In this document: in pieces, positions 5,063 to 12,600 of the stretch
How positions within the stretch are numbered: position 1 is the stretch's first letter
How the letters are laid out: every line of letters begins with the position of its first letter
From: an uncultured Eubacteriales bacterium
GTDB taxonomy: Bacteria > Bacillota > Clostridia > Oscillospirales > Oscillospiraceae
Assembly: GCA_900545585.1 (NCBI GenBank)
Contig: UQZR01000034.1
Location: forward strand, 1-12,688
Reading direction: 5' to 3'
DNA length: 12,688 nucleotides
Made by a program: the position numbers and the translations under genes
The notes under the pieces: generated by a model
Told to the model about the DNA's origin: nothing
Seen by the model: only the letters and a program-made list of their open reading frames with translations
Database searches by the model: none

Positions 5063-6817
5063 TCACAGGTGGTACTTCTGCTGGTATTCCTCATAGTAGC
5101 GGGCGAAGGAGTGGGACTTCATGGCGCGGACGCTGCTGAGGTACTCGTGGGTATCGAAGGAGTCGGACTCCAGCTCTATGATGGCCACGGCGATGTTGGA
5201 GCAGTGGTCGGCCACGCGCTCGTAGTTGGTCAGGAGGTCGTTGAACACAAAGCCCTGGTCCAGGGTACAGGTACCGGACTGGAGACGGTCCACATGGTGG
5301 GACTTCATCTCATCGCACAGACCGTCGATGATCTCCTCCAGCGGCTCCACGCGGGCGGCCTGCTGGATGTCGTTGGCCACGAAGGCGGCAATGGAGATGG
5401 TCAGGATCTCCCGCAGGGCGGACTCCATGATCTCCAGCTCCCGCAGGGCGGCGGGGGAGAACACCATGTTCTTGTCGTGTATCTCCTTGGCCGTTTCAGA
5501 GATGTTCAGGGCATGGTCGGAGATGCGCTCGAAGTCGGAAATGGTGTGGAGGAACTTGCTGACCTCCTCGCTCTGGGCGCTGGAGAGGGAGCGGCTGGTG
5601 ATCTTCATGAGATAGGTGCCCAGCTTGTCCTCGTAGCGGTCAATAAGGGACTCCGTCTCGCTGATAGCATGGAAGCCCTTTTCGGAGAAATCGGTGCGCA
5701 GAGCCATGGCGTCCAGCAGGTTGCCGGCGGCGCGCTCGGCCATGGAGTTGGTGACGAGACGGCTCTGCTCGATAGACAGGGCGGGGTGCTGGAGGAAGCG
5801 CTCCTCCAGGCGGTCCATGTCCTGGTCCTCGGCCTGGGCGCCGTTGTCGGGAAAGAGAAAGACCACCAGCTTTTCCATCAGGCCGATGAGGGGCAGCAGC
5901 GCTATCACGGTGGCCAGACGGAACAGCGTGTTCAGAAAGGCGATGCTGACGGAGGTCATGATCCTGGTCAGGAAGGGGAAGCGGAAGATGGCGTTGAGGG
6001 TGTAGAACACCAGGGACCAGATGACCACGCCAAGTACGTCGATGAGCAGGTAGACGAAGGCGGTGCGCTTGCCGTTGAGGTTGGCACCCAGGGCCGACAG
6101 CAGCACCGGTACCGCCGCGCCGATGGCCACGCCCATGATGATGGGGAAGGCGATCTCAAAGGTGATGGCGCCGGTGATGGACAGGGCCTGGAGGATGCCC
6201 ACGGCGGCAGAGGCGCTTTGCAGGATGCTGGTGAAGGCGATGCCCACCAGAATACCCAGCAGGGGGTTGGAGAACGAGGTCAGGATGCGGATGAAGGACT
6301 CGCTCTCCCGCAGAGGGGAGACGGCGCCGGACATGGCGGACATGCCGTACATCAGAACGGCGAAGCCCAGCAGGATCTCGCCCACGTGGCGGTGGGAGGT
6401 CTTGGCGGAGAACATGCGGAGGATGATGCCCGCCACGGCCACGATGCCGGTGAGCACCTCCGTGCTCAGCAGCTGCACCAGGCCGCTGCCGCCGGAGATG
6501 GAGGACAGGCACAGGATCCAGCCGGTGATGCTGGTGCCCAGAATGGCGCCCATGATGACGCCGATGGCCTGACGCACCTTCATCATGCCGGAGTTGACGA
6601 AGCCTACCACCATGACGGAGGTAGCGGAGGAGGACTGTATCACGGCGGTGACGCCGGTGCCCAGCAGAACACCCTTCAGCGGCGTGCTGCTGAGACGGTA
6701 GAGCACCAGTTCCAATTTGCTGCCGGCCACCTTCTTCAGACCCTCGCCCATCAGAGACATGCCGAACAGGAACAGGGCGATACCGCCCAGCAGCGATATG
6801 ACATCCGAAATGCCCAT
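5063..6817 (-). CDS. Na+/phosphate symporter family protein with C-terminal PhoU domain
   Basis: This 584-residue inner-membrane protein should import inorganic phosphate with sodium, or act in phosphate homeostasis as in YjbB-like proteins. It has two repeated Na/Pi cotransporter units: the first with the signature VTAVIQSSSATSV (Gln61-Ser-Ser-Ser), the second with SILQSASAAVGI (about 198-209). About eight to ten hydrophobic segments span residues 4-325. After a charged linker, residues from about 345 to 565 are helical and PhoU-like (KFLHTISDFERISDHALNIS, and NYERVADHCSNIAV near the end, two E-R-x-x-D-H metal-binding repeats). The start at 6,817 is preferred because GGGAGGG lies 9 bases before it; an ATG six codons upstream has no such site. 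A promoter lies 42 bp upstream. No pho-type operator was recognised. Confidence 0.93.
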   Translation of the reverse strand: MGISDVISLLGGIALFLFGMSLMGEGLKKVAGSKLELVLYRLSSTPLKGVLLGTGVTAVIQSSSATSVMVVGFVNSGMMKVRQAIGVIMGAILGTSITGWILCLSSISGGSGLVQLLSTEVLTGIVAVAGIILRMFSAKTSHRHVGEILLGFAVLMYGMSAMSGAVSPLRESESFIRILTSFSNPLLGILVGIAFTSILQSASAAVGILQALSITGAITFEIAFPIIMGVAIGAAVPVLLSALGANLNGKRTAFVYLLIDVLGVVIWSLVFYTLNAIFRFPFLTRIMTSVSIAFLNTLFRLATVIALLPLIGLMEKLVVFLFPDNGAQAEDQDMDRLEERFLQHPALSIEQSRLVTNSMAERAAGNLLDAMALRTDFSEKGFHAISETESLIDRYEDKLGTYLMKITSRSLSSAQSEEVSKFLHTISDFERISDHALNISETAKEIHDKNMVFSPAALRELEIMESALREILTISIAAFVANDIQQAARVEPLEEIIDGLCDEMKSHHVDRLQSGTCTLDQGFVFNDLLTNYERVADHCSNIAVAIIELESDSFDTHEYLSSVRAMKSHSFARYYEEYQQKYHL

Positions 6818-6858
6818 ATGCGCACACCCTCCCATTATCTATCGTAATGACTATTATC

Positions 6859-6887
6859 AGTATACAGGACGAGGACGGATTTGTCGA
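6859..6887 (-). promoter_or_regulatory. Promoter of the Na+/phosphate symporter gene
   Basis: On the minus strand TCGACA (6,887-6,882; five of six to consensus), a 17-base spacer and TATACT (6,864-6,859). It is divergent from the promoter at 6,949, with 61 bp between the -35 boxes. Confidence 0.7.
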
Positions 6888-6948
6888 CAGGCATTTCCGA
6901 AAAGCCGGTAAAATTTTGCGGAGTCTTTTGCGCGGGTCTTTGACGTTC

Positions 6949-6977
6949 TTGCCAAAGCGGGGAAAAGCGGGTATAAT
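6949..6977 (+). promoter_or_regulatory. Promoter of the small multidrug export gene
   Basis: TTGCCA (6,949-6,954), 17 bases, and a perfect TATAAT (6,972-6,977), 36 bases before the ATG at 7,014. Confidence 0.75.
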
Positions 6978-7013
6978 AAGGGACAATATCTGGAAAAAGG
7001 GGAGCGCCGCTCT

Positions 7014-7490
7014 ATGCTGAAACACTGTCTCATCGTCTTTCTGGTATCTATGGTGCCCGTTATCGAGCTGCGGGGCGCCATCCCCTACGGTGTGGGGTTT
7101 GGGCTGCCGCTGTGGCTGACATACTGCGTCGCCATCGCGGGGAACATGCTGCCGGTGCCGGTCATCTACTTCTTTGCGCGGCGGGTGCTTGTGTGGGGCA
7201 GCGGCAAGCCGGTCATCGGGAAGTTCTTCTCGTTCTTTCTGGAAAAAGGAGAAAGGGCCGGACAGAAGCTGCAGAAAAAGGCGGGGCGCGGGCTGTACTG
7301 GGCGCTGCTGCTGTTCGTGGGTATCCCGCTGCCGGGCACCGGCGCGTGGACCGGTACGCTGGCGGCCAGCCTTCTGGATATGGACTTCAAAAAGAGCGTG
7401 CTGGCCTGCATGGGCGGCGTACTGCTGGCAGGGATCATCATGGGGGCGCTGAGCCAGCTGGGCGTGGAGGCGTTCCGCGCCGCGGCGTGA
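7014..7490 (+). CDS. COG2426-type small multidrug export (DedA-like fold) membrane protein
   Basis: This 158-residue protein has four to five hydrophobic segments (about 4-14, 30-55, 93-105, 112-120 and 128-147). It carries the family motifs ELRGAIPYG (18-26) and GIPLPGTGAWTG (103-114), a re-entrant-loop pattern shared with DedA/VTT proteins. Annotation as a small multidrug exporter is inherited from the family name; transport has not been shown for most members, and lipid scrambling or ion-coupled transport is equally possible. The region between (about 66-92) is basic and probably cytosolic. AAGGGGAG lies 10 bases before the ATG. The gene is monocistronic, with its own promoter and a shared bidirectional terminator. 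Confidence 0.85.
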   Translation: MLKHCLIVFLVSMVPVIELRGAIPYGVGFGLPLWLTYCVAIAGNMLPVPVIYFFARRVLVWGSGKPVIGKFFSFFLEKGERAGQKLQKKAGRGLYWALLLFVGIPLPGTGAWTGTLAASLLDMDFKKSVLACMGGVLLAGIIMGALSQLGVEAFRAAA

Positions 7491-7499
7491 GAAAAACCG

Positions 7500-7538
7500 A
7501 AAAAGAGCGCGTACACTGCGGGTGTACGCGCTCTTTTT
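7500..7538. terminator. Bidirectional terminator between convergent genes
   Basis: The 17-base arms 7,500-7,516 and 7,522-7,538 are perfect complements (core GAGCGCGTACAC/GTGTACGCGCTC, loop TGCGG). They begin and end with five A/T pairs, giving a T-run on either strand. It serves the export gene (plus) and the alarmone synthetase gene (minus). Confidence 0.9.
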
Positions 7539-7547
7539 GTGCGATCA

Positions 7548-8234
7548 TCAAGCCTGATAGCGGGGCTGCTTGTCCTGGTAGATGTCCTGCATCTCCTGAT
7601 CGATCTCGCTGATGGCATCGGAGCACAGGCGCAGGCGGGTGGCGTCCTCGTCGGTGAACTGGCGGTCCGACTTGTAGCGCAGCTCGTGCTCCAGACTGGC
7701 CCACATGTCCATGGCGATGGTACGCAGCTGGATCTCCACCGGCAGGACCATGGTGCCCTCGGAGATGACGATGGGAACATTCACCACCAGATGGAGACTG
7801 CGGTAGCCGGAGGGCTTGGGGTTCTTGATGTAATCCACCTCGCGGATGACCTTGAAGGCATCGAACCGTGTCAGCAGGGAGCGGAGGTAGTAGATATCAT
7901 CCAGATAGTTGCAGATGACGCGGATGCCGGCCAGATCCTGTATGTGGGCGTAGATGTTGTCGATGGTGATCTCGTAGCCCCGACGCTTCAGCTTATCCAC
8001 GATACTGTCCAGCGACTTGATGCGGTACTCAATGTGGTGGATGGGGGAGTGGTCGTACATGCGGGCGAACTCCTCGTCCAGTATCTCCATCTGGGTGACG
8101 GCTACCTTCAGCGCGCTGCGGTACAGATGGGTCACGCGAACCATACCGGCGGCCAGTGCCTGCTGCTCCGGCGGCAGGCTTCCGGCCACGGGGATGTCGC
8201 GGAGCCGGATGCTGCCGCTCTTTTCGATCATCAT
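7548..8234 (-). CDS. relQ: Small alarmone synthetase, RelA/SpoT domain (RelQ/YjbM type)
   Basis: This 228-residue protein is a single-domain (p)ppGpp synthetase: it moves pyrophosphate from ATP to the 3' hydroxyl of GDP or GTP in the stringent response. The synthetase fold covers about 35-225. Key motifs are RIKSLDSIVDKL (71-82), IQDLAGIRVIC (98-108, with metal-binding Asp100), NPKPSGYRSLHLVV (138-151, substrate binding) and VEIQLRTIAMDMWASLEHEL (166-185, with the catalytic Glu167 and Gln169). The HD hydrolase, TGS and ACT domains of long Rel are absent, so it can only synthesise. The start is the first of two tandem ATGs, eight bases after AAGGAGGG. It has its own promoter about 85 bases upstream and lies after, not in, the glycolipid operon. 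Confidence 0.93.
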   Translation of the reverse strand: MMIEKSGSIRLRDIPVAGSLPPEQQALAAGMVRVTHLYRSALKVAVTQMEILDEEFARMYDHSPIHHIEYRIKSLDSIVDKLKRRGYEITIDNIYAHIQDLAGIRVICNYLDDIYYLRSLLTRFDAFKVIREVDYIKNPKPSGYRSLHLVVNVPIVISEGTMVLPVEIQLRTIAMDMWASLEHELRYKSDRQFTDEDATRLRLCSDAISEIDQEMQDIYQDKQPRYQA

Positions 8235-8317
8235 GGGCGATGCCCTCCTTTTATCTCATACCAGCATTGTAACAGGAAAGTATGTCCTGCCGATGAACAA
8301 AACCGATCTTTTTTTCC

Positions 8318-8347
8318 ATTATATACGACAGATGCGGAGAAATGCAA
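8318..8347 (-). promoter_or_regulatory. Promoter of the small alarmone synthetase gene
   Basis: On the minus strand TTGCAT (8,347-8,342), 18 bases, TATAAT (8,323-8,318). It lies just beyond the terminator of the upstream operon and gives a leader of about 75 bases. Confidence 0.65.
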
Positions 8348-8370
8348 GAGACGGGTTGTATAAACTGCGC

Positions 8371-8399
8371 AAAAGCGCCGGCAGCTCTGCTGCCGGCGC
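8371..8399 (-). terminator. Terminator of the tetR/acyltransferase/glycosyltransferase operon
   Basis: GCGCCGGCAGC (8,375-8,385) pairs with GCTGCCGGCGC (8,389-8,399). On the minus strand the stem is followed by TTTT. It lies 12 bases after the glycosyltransferase stop. Confidence 0.75.
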
Positions 8400-8411
8400 C
8401 TGCGTATGCAC

Positions 8412-9539
8412 TTACAGGAGGACGCGGGCTTTGCCGCAGCGGGAGAGCACCGCGTCGGCGATGCGCTGGGCGGCTTGGCCGTCGAAGCTGCGGCGCTGGG
8501 TCTCTACCATCCGGCGGCGCCGGTCATCGTCGGCCAGCAGGGACAGGGCGCTGTCGGCGATGGCATCGGTATCGCAGGAGGCGGCCCAGCCGTGGGCGGA
8601 AAAGAACGCCTGGTTGCGGGTCTCACAGCCGCCCACCAGATCCGCCAGCAGCATGGGGACGCCCTTGCAGGCGGCCTCGGTGATGCTGATGCCGCCGGGC
8701 TTGGACACCAGCAGGTCGGCGCTGTCCATATACTGGGCCACGCGGGAGGTGAAGCCCACGGCCTGCACCCGCAGCAGGGAGCGCATCTGGATGGCGTAGA
8801 GCATCTGGCGGTTGCTGCCGCACAGGACGGTGGCGAAGTCGCCCTCCGGCAGCAGCTCGTCCAGCTGGCGGGCCAGGGCAGACATGGGGCCGCAGCCGAT
8901 GCTGCCGCTCATCAGCAGAATGTGGCGGCCCTCGGCGGGCAGGGACAGCTCCTGCCGGGCGGCAGCGCGGTCCGTCGGGGCGGCGAACACCGAGCGGGTG
9001 GGGATGCCGGCGGGCAGCAGCGTATCCGCCGCGATGCCGCAGTGGATGAACTCCTCCGCCAGCTCCGCATGGGGGATGACGCAGATGTCCGGCGTGCAGC
9101 TGCCCACGGTGGGGGAACAGGTGTAGTCCGTGGCCACAAAGCAGAAGGGCATGGGTGCGCCGCCGTTTTGCCGCAGCATGGTCATCATCAGGGCGGGGAT
9201 CACGTGGACGCAGACCACGGCGTCGAACCGCTCCGCCTGCAGGTAGCGGGCCAGGCGGCGGGCACCCCGGGACAGGTAGGTCTCCACGGGGTTGTGCCTG
9301 GGAGCGGGGCGGCCGTCCTCCTCCTCGGCGGACATGTAGCCCGCCTTATAGAGCTGGGGGTAGTGCCGGTAAAACCGCGTGTGCCAGCGGGAGACGAATT
9401 TGGATGCCTTCCGGGAGACGAAGGACAGGCCGTCCAGCACGCGGCTGTCCGCGCCCCGCTGGCGGAACGCCTCCGTTAGGGCGGCGGCCACCGCGTTATG
9501 GCCGCCGCCGGTATTACAGGTCAGTATCAGAATGTTCAT
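8412..9539 (-). CDS. GT28/MGDG-synthase-like glycosyltransferase
   Basis: This 375-residue two-domain GT-B enzyme probably transfers a sugar from a UDP-sugar to a lipid such as diacylglycerol. The N-terminal MGDG-synthase domain starts MNILILTCNTGGGHNAVAAA, where NTGGGHN (9-15) is the acceptor/membrane-side glycine loop. It continues through FDAVVCVHVIPALM (105-118) and FVATDY (134-139). The C-terminal donor domain (about 205-370) contains MSGSIGCGPM (210-219) and VSKPGGISITEAACKGVPML (278-297), the UDP-sugar site. No transmembrane segment is present; such enzymes attach to the inner face of the membrane. GGAAAGGAA lies four bases before the ATG, and the start overlaps the acyltransferase gene by 26 bases. 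Glycosylation of a carotenoid-like lipid is an alternative, given its neighbour. Confidence 0.88.
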   Translation of the reverse strand: MNILILTCNTGGGHNAVAAALTEAFRQRGADSRVLDGLSFVSRKASKFVSRWHTRFYRHYPQLYKAGYMSAEEEDGRPAPRHNPVETYLSRGARRLARYLQAERFDAVVCVHVIPALMMTMLRQNGGAPMPFCFVATDYTCSPTVGSCTPDICVIPHAELAEEFIHCGIAADTLLPAGIPTRSVFAAPTDRAAARQELSLPAEGRHILLMSGSIGCGPMSALARQLDELLPEGDFATVLCGSNRQMLYAIQMRSLLRVQAVGFTSRVAQYMDSADLLVSKPGGISITEAACKGVPMLLADLVGGCETRNQAFFSAHGWAASCDTDAIADSALSLLADDDRRRRMVETQRRSFDGQAAQRIADAVLSRCGKARVLL

Positions 9540-10023
9540 GGGTTCCTTTCCGCTGCTCTCGCCGTTGCAGCAGGACGTGCAGCCGCATGAGCCGCGGCCT
9601 GTTGTAGCGTTGAATGAGGATGAATGGCAGATTGGCCAGCAGAAACCAGATCAGCCAGAGGACCACGCCGCCCCAGCCGGGCCAGAACCACAGGGCACCG
9701 AGGCCCAGCAGGATGGAGGCGGTGTGTACCGCCTCGGCCACGCAGGTTTCCTGTACCAGCAGCTCCGCATGGGACGCGGTGACGGCGGCGGGGTCCACCT
9801 CTTTTTTCACCATATCCGGCAGGAAGCGGCTCATGTCCGGTACCAGCTTCTTCCAGCGCTCGATGCCGATGCGCGTATAGAGCTTGCCCTGTTTTTCCCA
9901 TTTGTAACACCGGTAGGGGAACCGGCCGCCGTCAAACCAGCGGCGGGGCAGGGCCTGCCCCAGCGGGTGAGCCAGGACGGCCAGCACCAGCAGGTAGGCC
10001 ACGGCGATCCAGAAGCCTCTCAT
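9514..10023 (-). CDS. CrtO-like acyltransferase (glycosyl-4,4'-diaponeurosporenoate acyltransferase family)
   Basis: This 169-residue membrane protein has hydrophobic segments at 4-24, 103-117 and 119-139. The soluble part shows LPRRWFDGGRFPYRCYKWEK (25-44), RIGIERWKKLVPDM (51-64), AEAVH (96-100) and NLPFILIQRYNRPRL (131-145), all close to the pattern of the CrtO family. In Staphylococcus aureus that enzyme puts a fatty acid on the sugar of a glycosylated carotenoid in staphyloxanthin synthesis. No carotenoid backbone genes (crtM/crtN) are visible here, so the acceptor is more likely another glycolipid, perhaps made by the neighbouring glycosyltransferase. Its ATG shares ATGA with the stop of the tetR gene, so translation is probably coupled; its end overlaps the glycosyltransferase gene. 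Confidence 0.75.
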   Translation of the reverse strand: MRGFWIAVAYLLVLAVLAHPLGQALPRRWFDGGRFPYRCYKWEKQGKLYTRIGIERWKKLVPDMSRFLPDMVKKEVDPAAVTASHAELLVQETCVAEAVHTASILLGLGALWFWPGWGGVVLWLIWFLLANLPFILIQRYNRPRLMRLHVLLQRREQRKGTHEHSDTDL

Positions 10024-10589
10024 GCGTCCCTCCCCGTGCTGCAGGCACGCTCCAGCATGCGGCGCAGCGTGCCCTCCAGCAGGACGCCGGTGCGCTCGCC
10101 CAGCTGCTCGGCATCGTCCTTCATGCCGAAGCGCAGCCAGCGGGAGATCATGCCCAGCAGGGAACTGGTGAAAAACAGCGTCACCGCCCGCAAGTCCGCC
10201 TCCGACACCGAAAGGCCGGCGGCGGTGCGGCGTACCAGCGATTCGGTGCAGGCATAGGTCACGTCGTAGATGTGGTCCTCCAGCAGGTCCCGCTGGCTGG
10301 AGTGGAACAGGTGGTACACCGTGCGGCGGTGGGTGCGGAAGAAGGACGTCACCTCACGGGTGATCTCTATCCAGTTCAGGTCCTCCTGATTGTCGGTGAT
10401 GAGCTGCTGGGCGCGGACCTCCATGAGCTCCCGTATCAGGGCGTAGACATCACAGTAGTAATAGTAGAACGTGTTGCGGTTGATGCCGCAGTGGTCAGCG
10501 ATGTCCACCACGGAGATCTTGTCCAGCGGACGCTGTTCCAACAGCTCCAGAAAGCCGTCCATAATGCGTTTTTTGGTGGCCTGTGCCAT
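10020..10589 (-). CDS. TetR/AcrR-family transcriptional regulator
   Basis: This 189-residue protein has the N-terminal TetR DNA-binding domain (about 5-52): helix KKRIMDGFLELLEQRPLDKI, then ISVVDIADHCGINRNTFYYY, where the second helix and the FYYYYCD turn make the HTH. The C-terminal helical part (55-180) should bind a ligand and dimerise; its ligand is unknown. It is the first gene of the three-gene operon, with AAGGAGG five bases before the ATG. A 22-bp imperfect palindrome overlapping the -10 box just upstream suggests self-repression that also controls the acyltransferase and glycosyltransferase. A lipid or envelope-acting compound as ligand would fit the neighbours but is not shown. Confidence 0.9.
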   Translation of the reverse strand: MAQATKKRIMDGFLELLEQRPLDKISVVDIADHCGINRNTFYYYYCDVYALIRELMEVRAQQLITDNQEDLNWIEITREVTSFFRTHRRTVYHLFHSSQRDLLEDHIYDVTYACTESLVRRTAAGLSVSEADLRAVTLFFTSSLLGMISRWLRFGMKDDAEQLGERTGVLLEGTLRRMLERACSTGRDA

Positions 10590-10601
10590 GGCAGCCTCCT
10601 T

Positions 10602-10623
10602 GTATCGTTTTCTAAGACAATAC
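10602..10623. promoter_or_regulatory. Probable TetR operator (22-bp imperfect palindrome)
   Basis: Read on the minus strand, the half sites GTATTGTCTTA and GAAAACGATAC match as inverted repeats at 8 of 11 positions (outer GTAT/ATAC and inner GT..TT/AA.AC). It overlaps the whole -10 box of the operon promoter and ends 12 bases before the tetR start. Size, symmetry and place are those of autoregulated TetR operators. Confidence 0.55.
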
Positions 10624-10645
10624 CTGTTTCCGGCAGATTTTGCAA
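10617..10645 (-). promoter_or_regulatory. Promoter of the tetR operon
   Basis: On the minus strand TTGCAA (10,645-10,640), a 17-base spacer and TATTGT (10,622-10,617). The -10 box lies inside the probable operator. Confidence 0.65.
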
Positions 10646-10703
10646 TCCGCCTGCTTTGGACAATTTTTGCCGTCTGTCTGAATTTCAGGCAGGAGGGAGG
10701 GGG

Positions 10704-11810
10704 TTACAGGTCCAGCTTCAGGTCGCCGTCCTTGATCCAGCCCCATTTGCGCAGGGGTATGGCGATGAGCCACGTCAGCACAGCGGGCAGGACGAAGGAG
10801 ATCAGTACCAGACCCAGCCAGTCCGTGCCGGTGATGGCGGCCTTAGCGCCGGAGGCCACGTCATTGACCCAGCCGGTGTAGACGCCGATCTGCCCCACCA
10901 GACCGCAGGTACCCATGCCGCTGGACACCGGCGCACCGTTCATCTCCATGCGGAAGATGCAGGTGGCGATGGGGCCGGTGATGGCGGAGGCCAGCGTGGG
11001 CGGGATCCATATCCGGGGGTTGCGGACGATGTTGCCCATTTGCAGCATACTGGTGCCGATGCCCTGCGCCGCCAGACCGCCCCAGCGGTTTTCGCGGAAG
11101 CTCATAACGGCAAAGCCGACCATCTGGGCGCAGCAGCCCGCCACGGCAGCGCCGCCGGCCAGTCCCGTCAGTCCCAATGCCGCGCAGATGGCGGCGGACG
11201 AGATGGGCAGTGTCAGCGCCACGCCGATGACCACCGAAACGATGATGCCCATGAAGAAGGGCTGCAGCTCCGTGGCCCACATGATGGCCTGCCCCACAGC
11301 GGAGGCCGCCTTGCCCACCGGCGCGGCGATCAGCGCCGCAAGGCCGATGCCGGCCAGCACGGTGACGATGGGCGTCACCAGAATGTCGATCTTGGTCTCC
11401 TTGCTGACAGCCTTGCCTACCTCCGCAGCGAACAGCGCCACGAACAGCACGGCCAGCGGGCCGCCTGCGCCGCCCATATAGTTGGCGGCAAAGCCCACGG
11501 GGATCAGGGAGAACAGCACCAGCGGCGGCGCCTTCAGCGCACCGGCGATGGCCACGGCCATGCCGGGGCCTACCATAGCCGAGCACAGGCCGCCGATGGT
11601 ATAGCTCACCGCACCGTCACCCTTGCCCAGCGTGACGATGACGGCGTTGAGGAAGCCGATGTGGAACTGCTGGCCGATGGTGTTGAGGATGGTGCCTACC
11701 AGCAGCGTGCAGAAAAGGCCCTGTGCCATGGCGCCCATGGCGTCGATAAAATAACGCTTCGCGGAGAATATGATGTCTTTGCGGCGCAGGAATGCCTTGA
11801 TTTTTTTCAT
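10704..11810 (-). CDS. PfoR-type PTS sugar transporter subunit IIC (PTS_EIIC_2)
   Basis: This 368-residue polytopic membrane protein has about nine to ten hydrophobic stretches between residues 28 and 355. The family core includes GGLCSAMVGPGMAVAIAGAL (73-92), a glycine-rich segment ANYMGGAGGPLA (109-120) and GNIVRNPRIWIPPTLASAI (259-277), followed by CIFRMEMNGAPVSSGMGTCG (284-303). It belongs to the group named after PfoR of Clostridium perfringens, once called a perfringolysin regulator but built like a PTS IIC permease. No IIA, IIB or HPr partner is encoded here, so substrate and energy coupling are unknown. The ATG at 11,810 follows AGGTGG by 6 bases; an ATG five codons upstream (11,825) is less likely. 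It lies 44 bp after the C26 hydrolase gene, probably co-transcribed. No convincing terminator follows. Confidence 0.85.
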   Translation of the reverse strand: MKKIKAFLRRKDIIFSAKRYFIDAMGAMAQGLFCTLLVGTILNTIGQQFHIGFLNAVIVTLGKGDGAVSYTIGGLCSAMVGPGMAVAIAGALKAPPLVLFSLIPVGFAANYMGGAGGPLAVLFVALFAAEVGKAVSKETKIDILVTPIVTVLAGIGLAALIAAPVGKAASAVGQAIMWATELQPFFMGIIVSVVIGVALTLPISSAAICAALGLTGLAGGAAVAGCCAQMVGFAVMSFRENRWGGLAAQGIGTSMLQMGNIVRNPRIWIPPTLASAITGPIATCIFRMEMNGAPVSSGMGTCGLVGQIGVYTGWVNDVASGAKAAITGTDWLGLVLISFVLPAVLTWLIAIPLRKWGWIKDGDLKLDL

Positions 11811-11854
11811 TTGGTTCCACCTCATACATGTCAATGGCCCGACGGCGCGGGCTG

Positions 11855-12481
11855 TTATTCGTCATTATACAGGGCGGCACCGGCGTTTGTCAATGTGCCT
11901 CTCAGCCAGCGGAACACCGGCGCGGCATCGACGGCATCGGGACGGCGGAGGCCGAAGCTCTGGCGCTCCGGATGCCACTGGACGCCCAGAACCGGATGCT
12001 GTGGGGCGTACAGACCCTCGGCGATGCCGTCGGCGCTCCACTGGCACAGGCGGAGCCCGTCGCCCAGGCGGGCCACAGCCTGGTGGTGATTGCTGTTGAC
12101 GGTGGGGCAGGAGCCCAACAGCGACGCCAGTGGGCCTTCGGCGCAGGTGGGGTGGAGCATATCGCCGGAGGGCTGCTGATGACCGGCGATGCGGTCATGC
12201 AGCGTGCCGCCGCGGAACACGTTAAGGGCCTGCATGCCGCGGCAGATGCCTAAGATGGGGCGATGGGCGTCCCAAAACGCATGGAGGAGGAAGGATTCCT
12301 CCGGCGGCAGGGAGCCATGGATGTCCCCACCGCCGGGGAGCAGCAGGGCCTCGCAGCCCAGGGCGGCCGCGAGGCTGCGGCTCACCACAGGGCGCAGACC
12401 CGCAGAGGTCAGCGCGGCGCGGTAGTTGGCGTAGTCCTCCGGCGCACCGTAGAGGAATACGGCAGGGGCAGGATTTTCCAT
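11855..12481 (-). CDS. Peptidase C26-family gamma-glutamyl hydrolase/amidotransferase
   Basis: This 208-residue protein has the class-I glutamine amidotransferase fold. The nucleophile elbow is GICRGMQALN with Cys80, and the other triad residues are His170 and Glu172 in GVQWHPE (166-172). LLLPGGGDIHG (46-56) is the oxyanion-side loop, and VNSNHHQAV (128-136) is the signature of the gamma-glutamyl-GABA hydrolase (PuuD-like) branch. Such enzymes hydrolyse gamma-glutamyl amides of GABA or related amines; the true substrate is not given by the sequence. It is somewhat shorter than PuuD (about 250), lacking part of the N-terminal region. The ATG at 12,481 has AGGAGGTG 6-7 bases upstream; the frame stays open to 12,604 but the extra part is low-complexity and proline-rich. 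Clear spacing (44 bp) ties it to the PfoR-like gene. Confidence 0.85.
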   Translation of the reverse strand: MENPAPAVFLYGAPEDYANYRAALTSAGLRPVVSRSLAAALGCEALLLPGGGDIHGSLPPEESFLLHAFWDAHRPILGICRGMQALNVFRGGTLHDRIAGHQQPSGDMLHPTCAEGPLASLLGSCPTVNSNHHQAVARLGDGLRLCQWSADGIAEGLYAPQHPVLGVQWHPERQSFGLRRPDAVDAAPVFRWLRGTLTNAGAALYNDE

Positions 12482-12540
12482 GGATGACACCTCCTGTTCC
12501 AGAAAATGAGGGGGTGGGGGAAAATATGCCGGAAAGGGTG

Positions 12541-12569
12541 TTGCGCCGCGGCGGAAAGTGTGGTATGAT
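12541..12569 (+). promoter_or_regulatory. Candidate promoter reading out of the window to the right
   Basis: TTGCGC (12,541-12,546), 17 bases, TATGAT (12,564-12,569). A 10-base perfect palindrome CGCCGCGGCG (12,544-12,553) lies between the boxes. It is divergent from the hydrolase gene and would transcribe the inverted repeat at 12,618-12,646. No gene it could serve is complete in the window. Confidence 0.4.
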
Positions 12570-12600
12570 AGCTCAGTTCTGTGCGGCGGTATTGAAGTGG

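Noticed and set aside
5069..6847. Long plus-strand open frame (592 codons) opposite the Na+/phosphate symporter gene
   Set aside because: The translation is a low-complexity mix of Gly, Gln, His, Asp and Ala without domains. The minus strand encodes a clear two-repeat symporter with PhoU domain, ribosome site and promoter. Open antisense frames are expected in GC-rich genes.
8406..9479. Plus-strand open frame of 357 codons opposite the glycosyltransferase
   Set aside because: No family-like motifs, Ala/Gly/Gln/His-rich shadow composition, and it starts inside the terminator-proximal end of a well-supported gene.
10660..10703. Possible terminator after the PfoR-like gene
   Set aside because: TGCC/GGCA with CTGAA/TTCAG gives only a bulged, weak stem and no T-run follows on the minus strand.
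10272..12089. Plus-strand open frame of 605 codons across three minus-strand genes
   Set aside because: It crosses gene borders, operator and promoters, has histidine/glutamine-rich nonsense composition and no ribosome site; the minus-strand genes have recognisable families.
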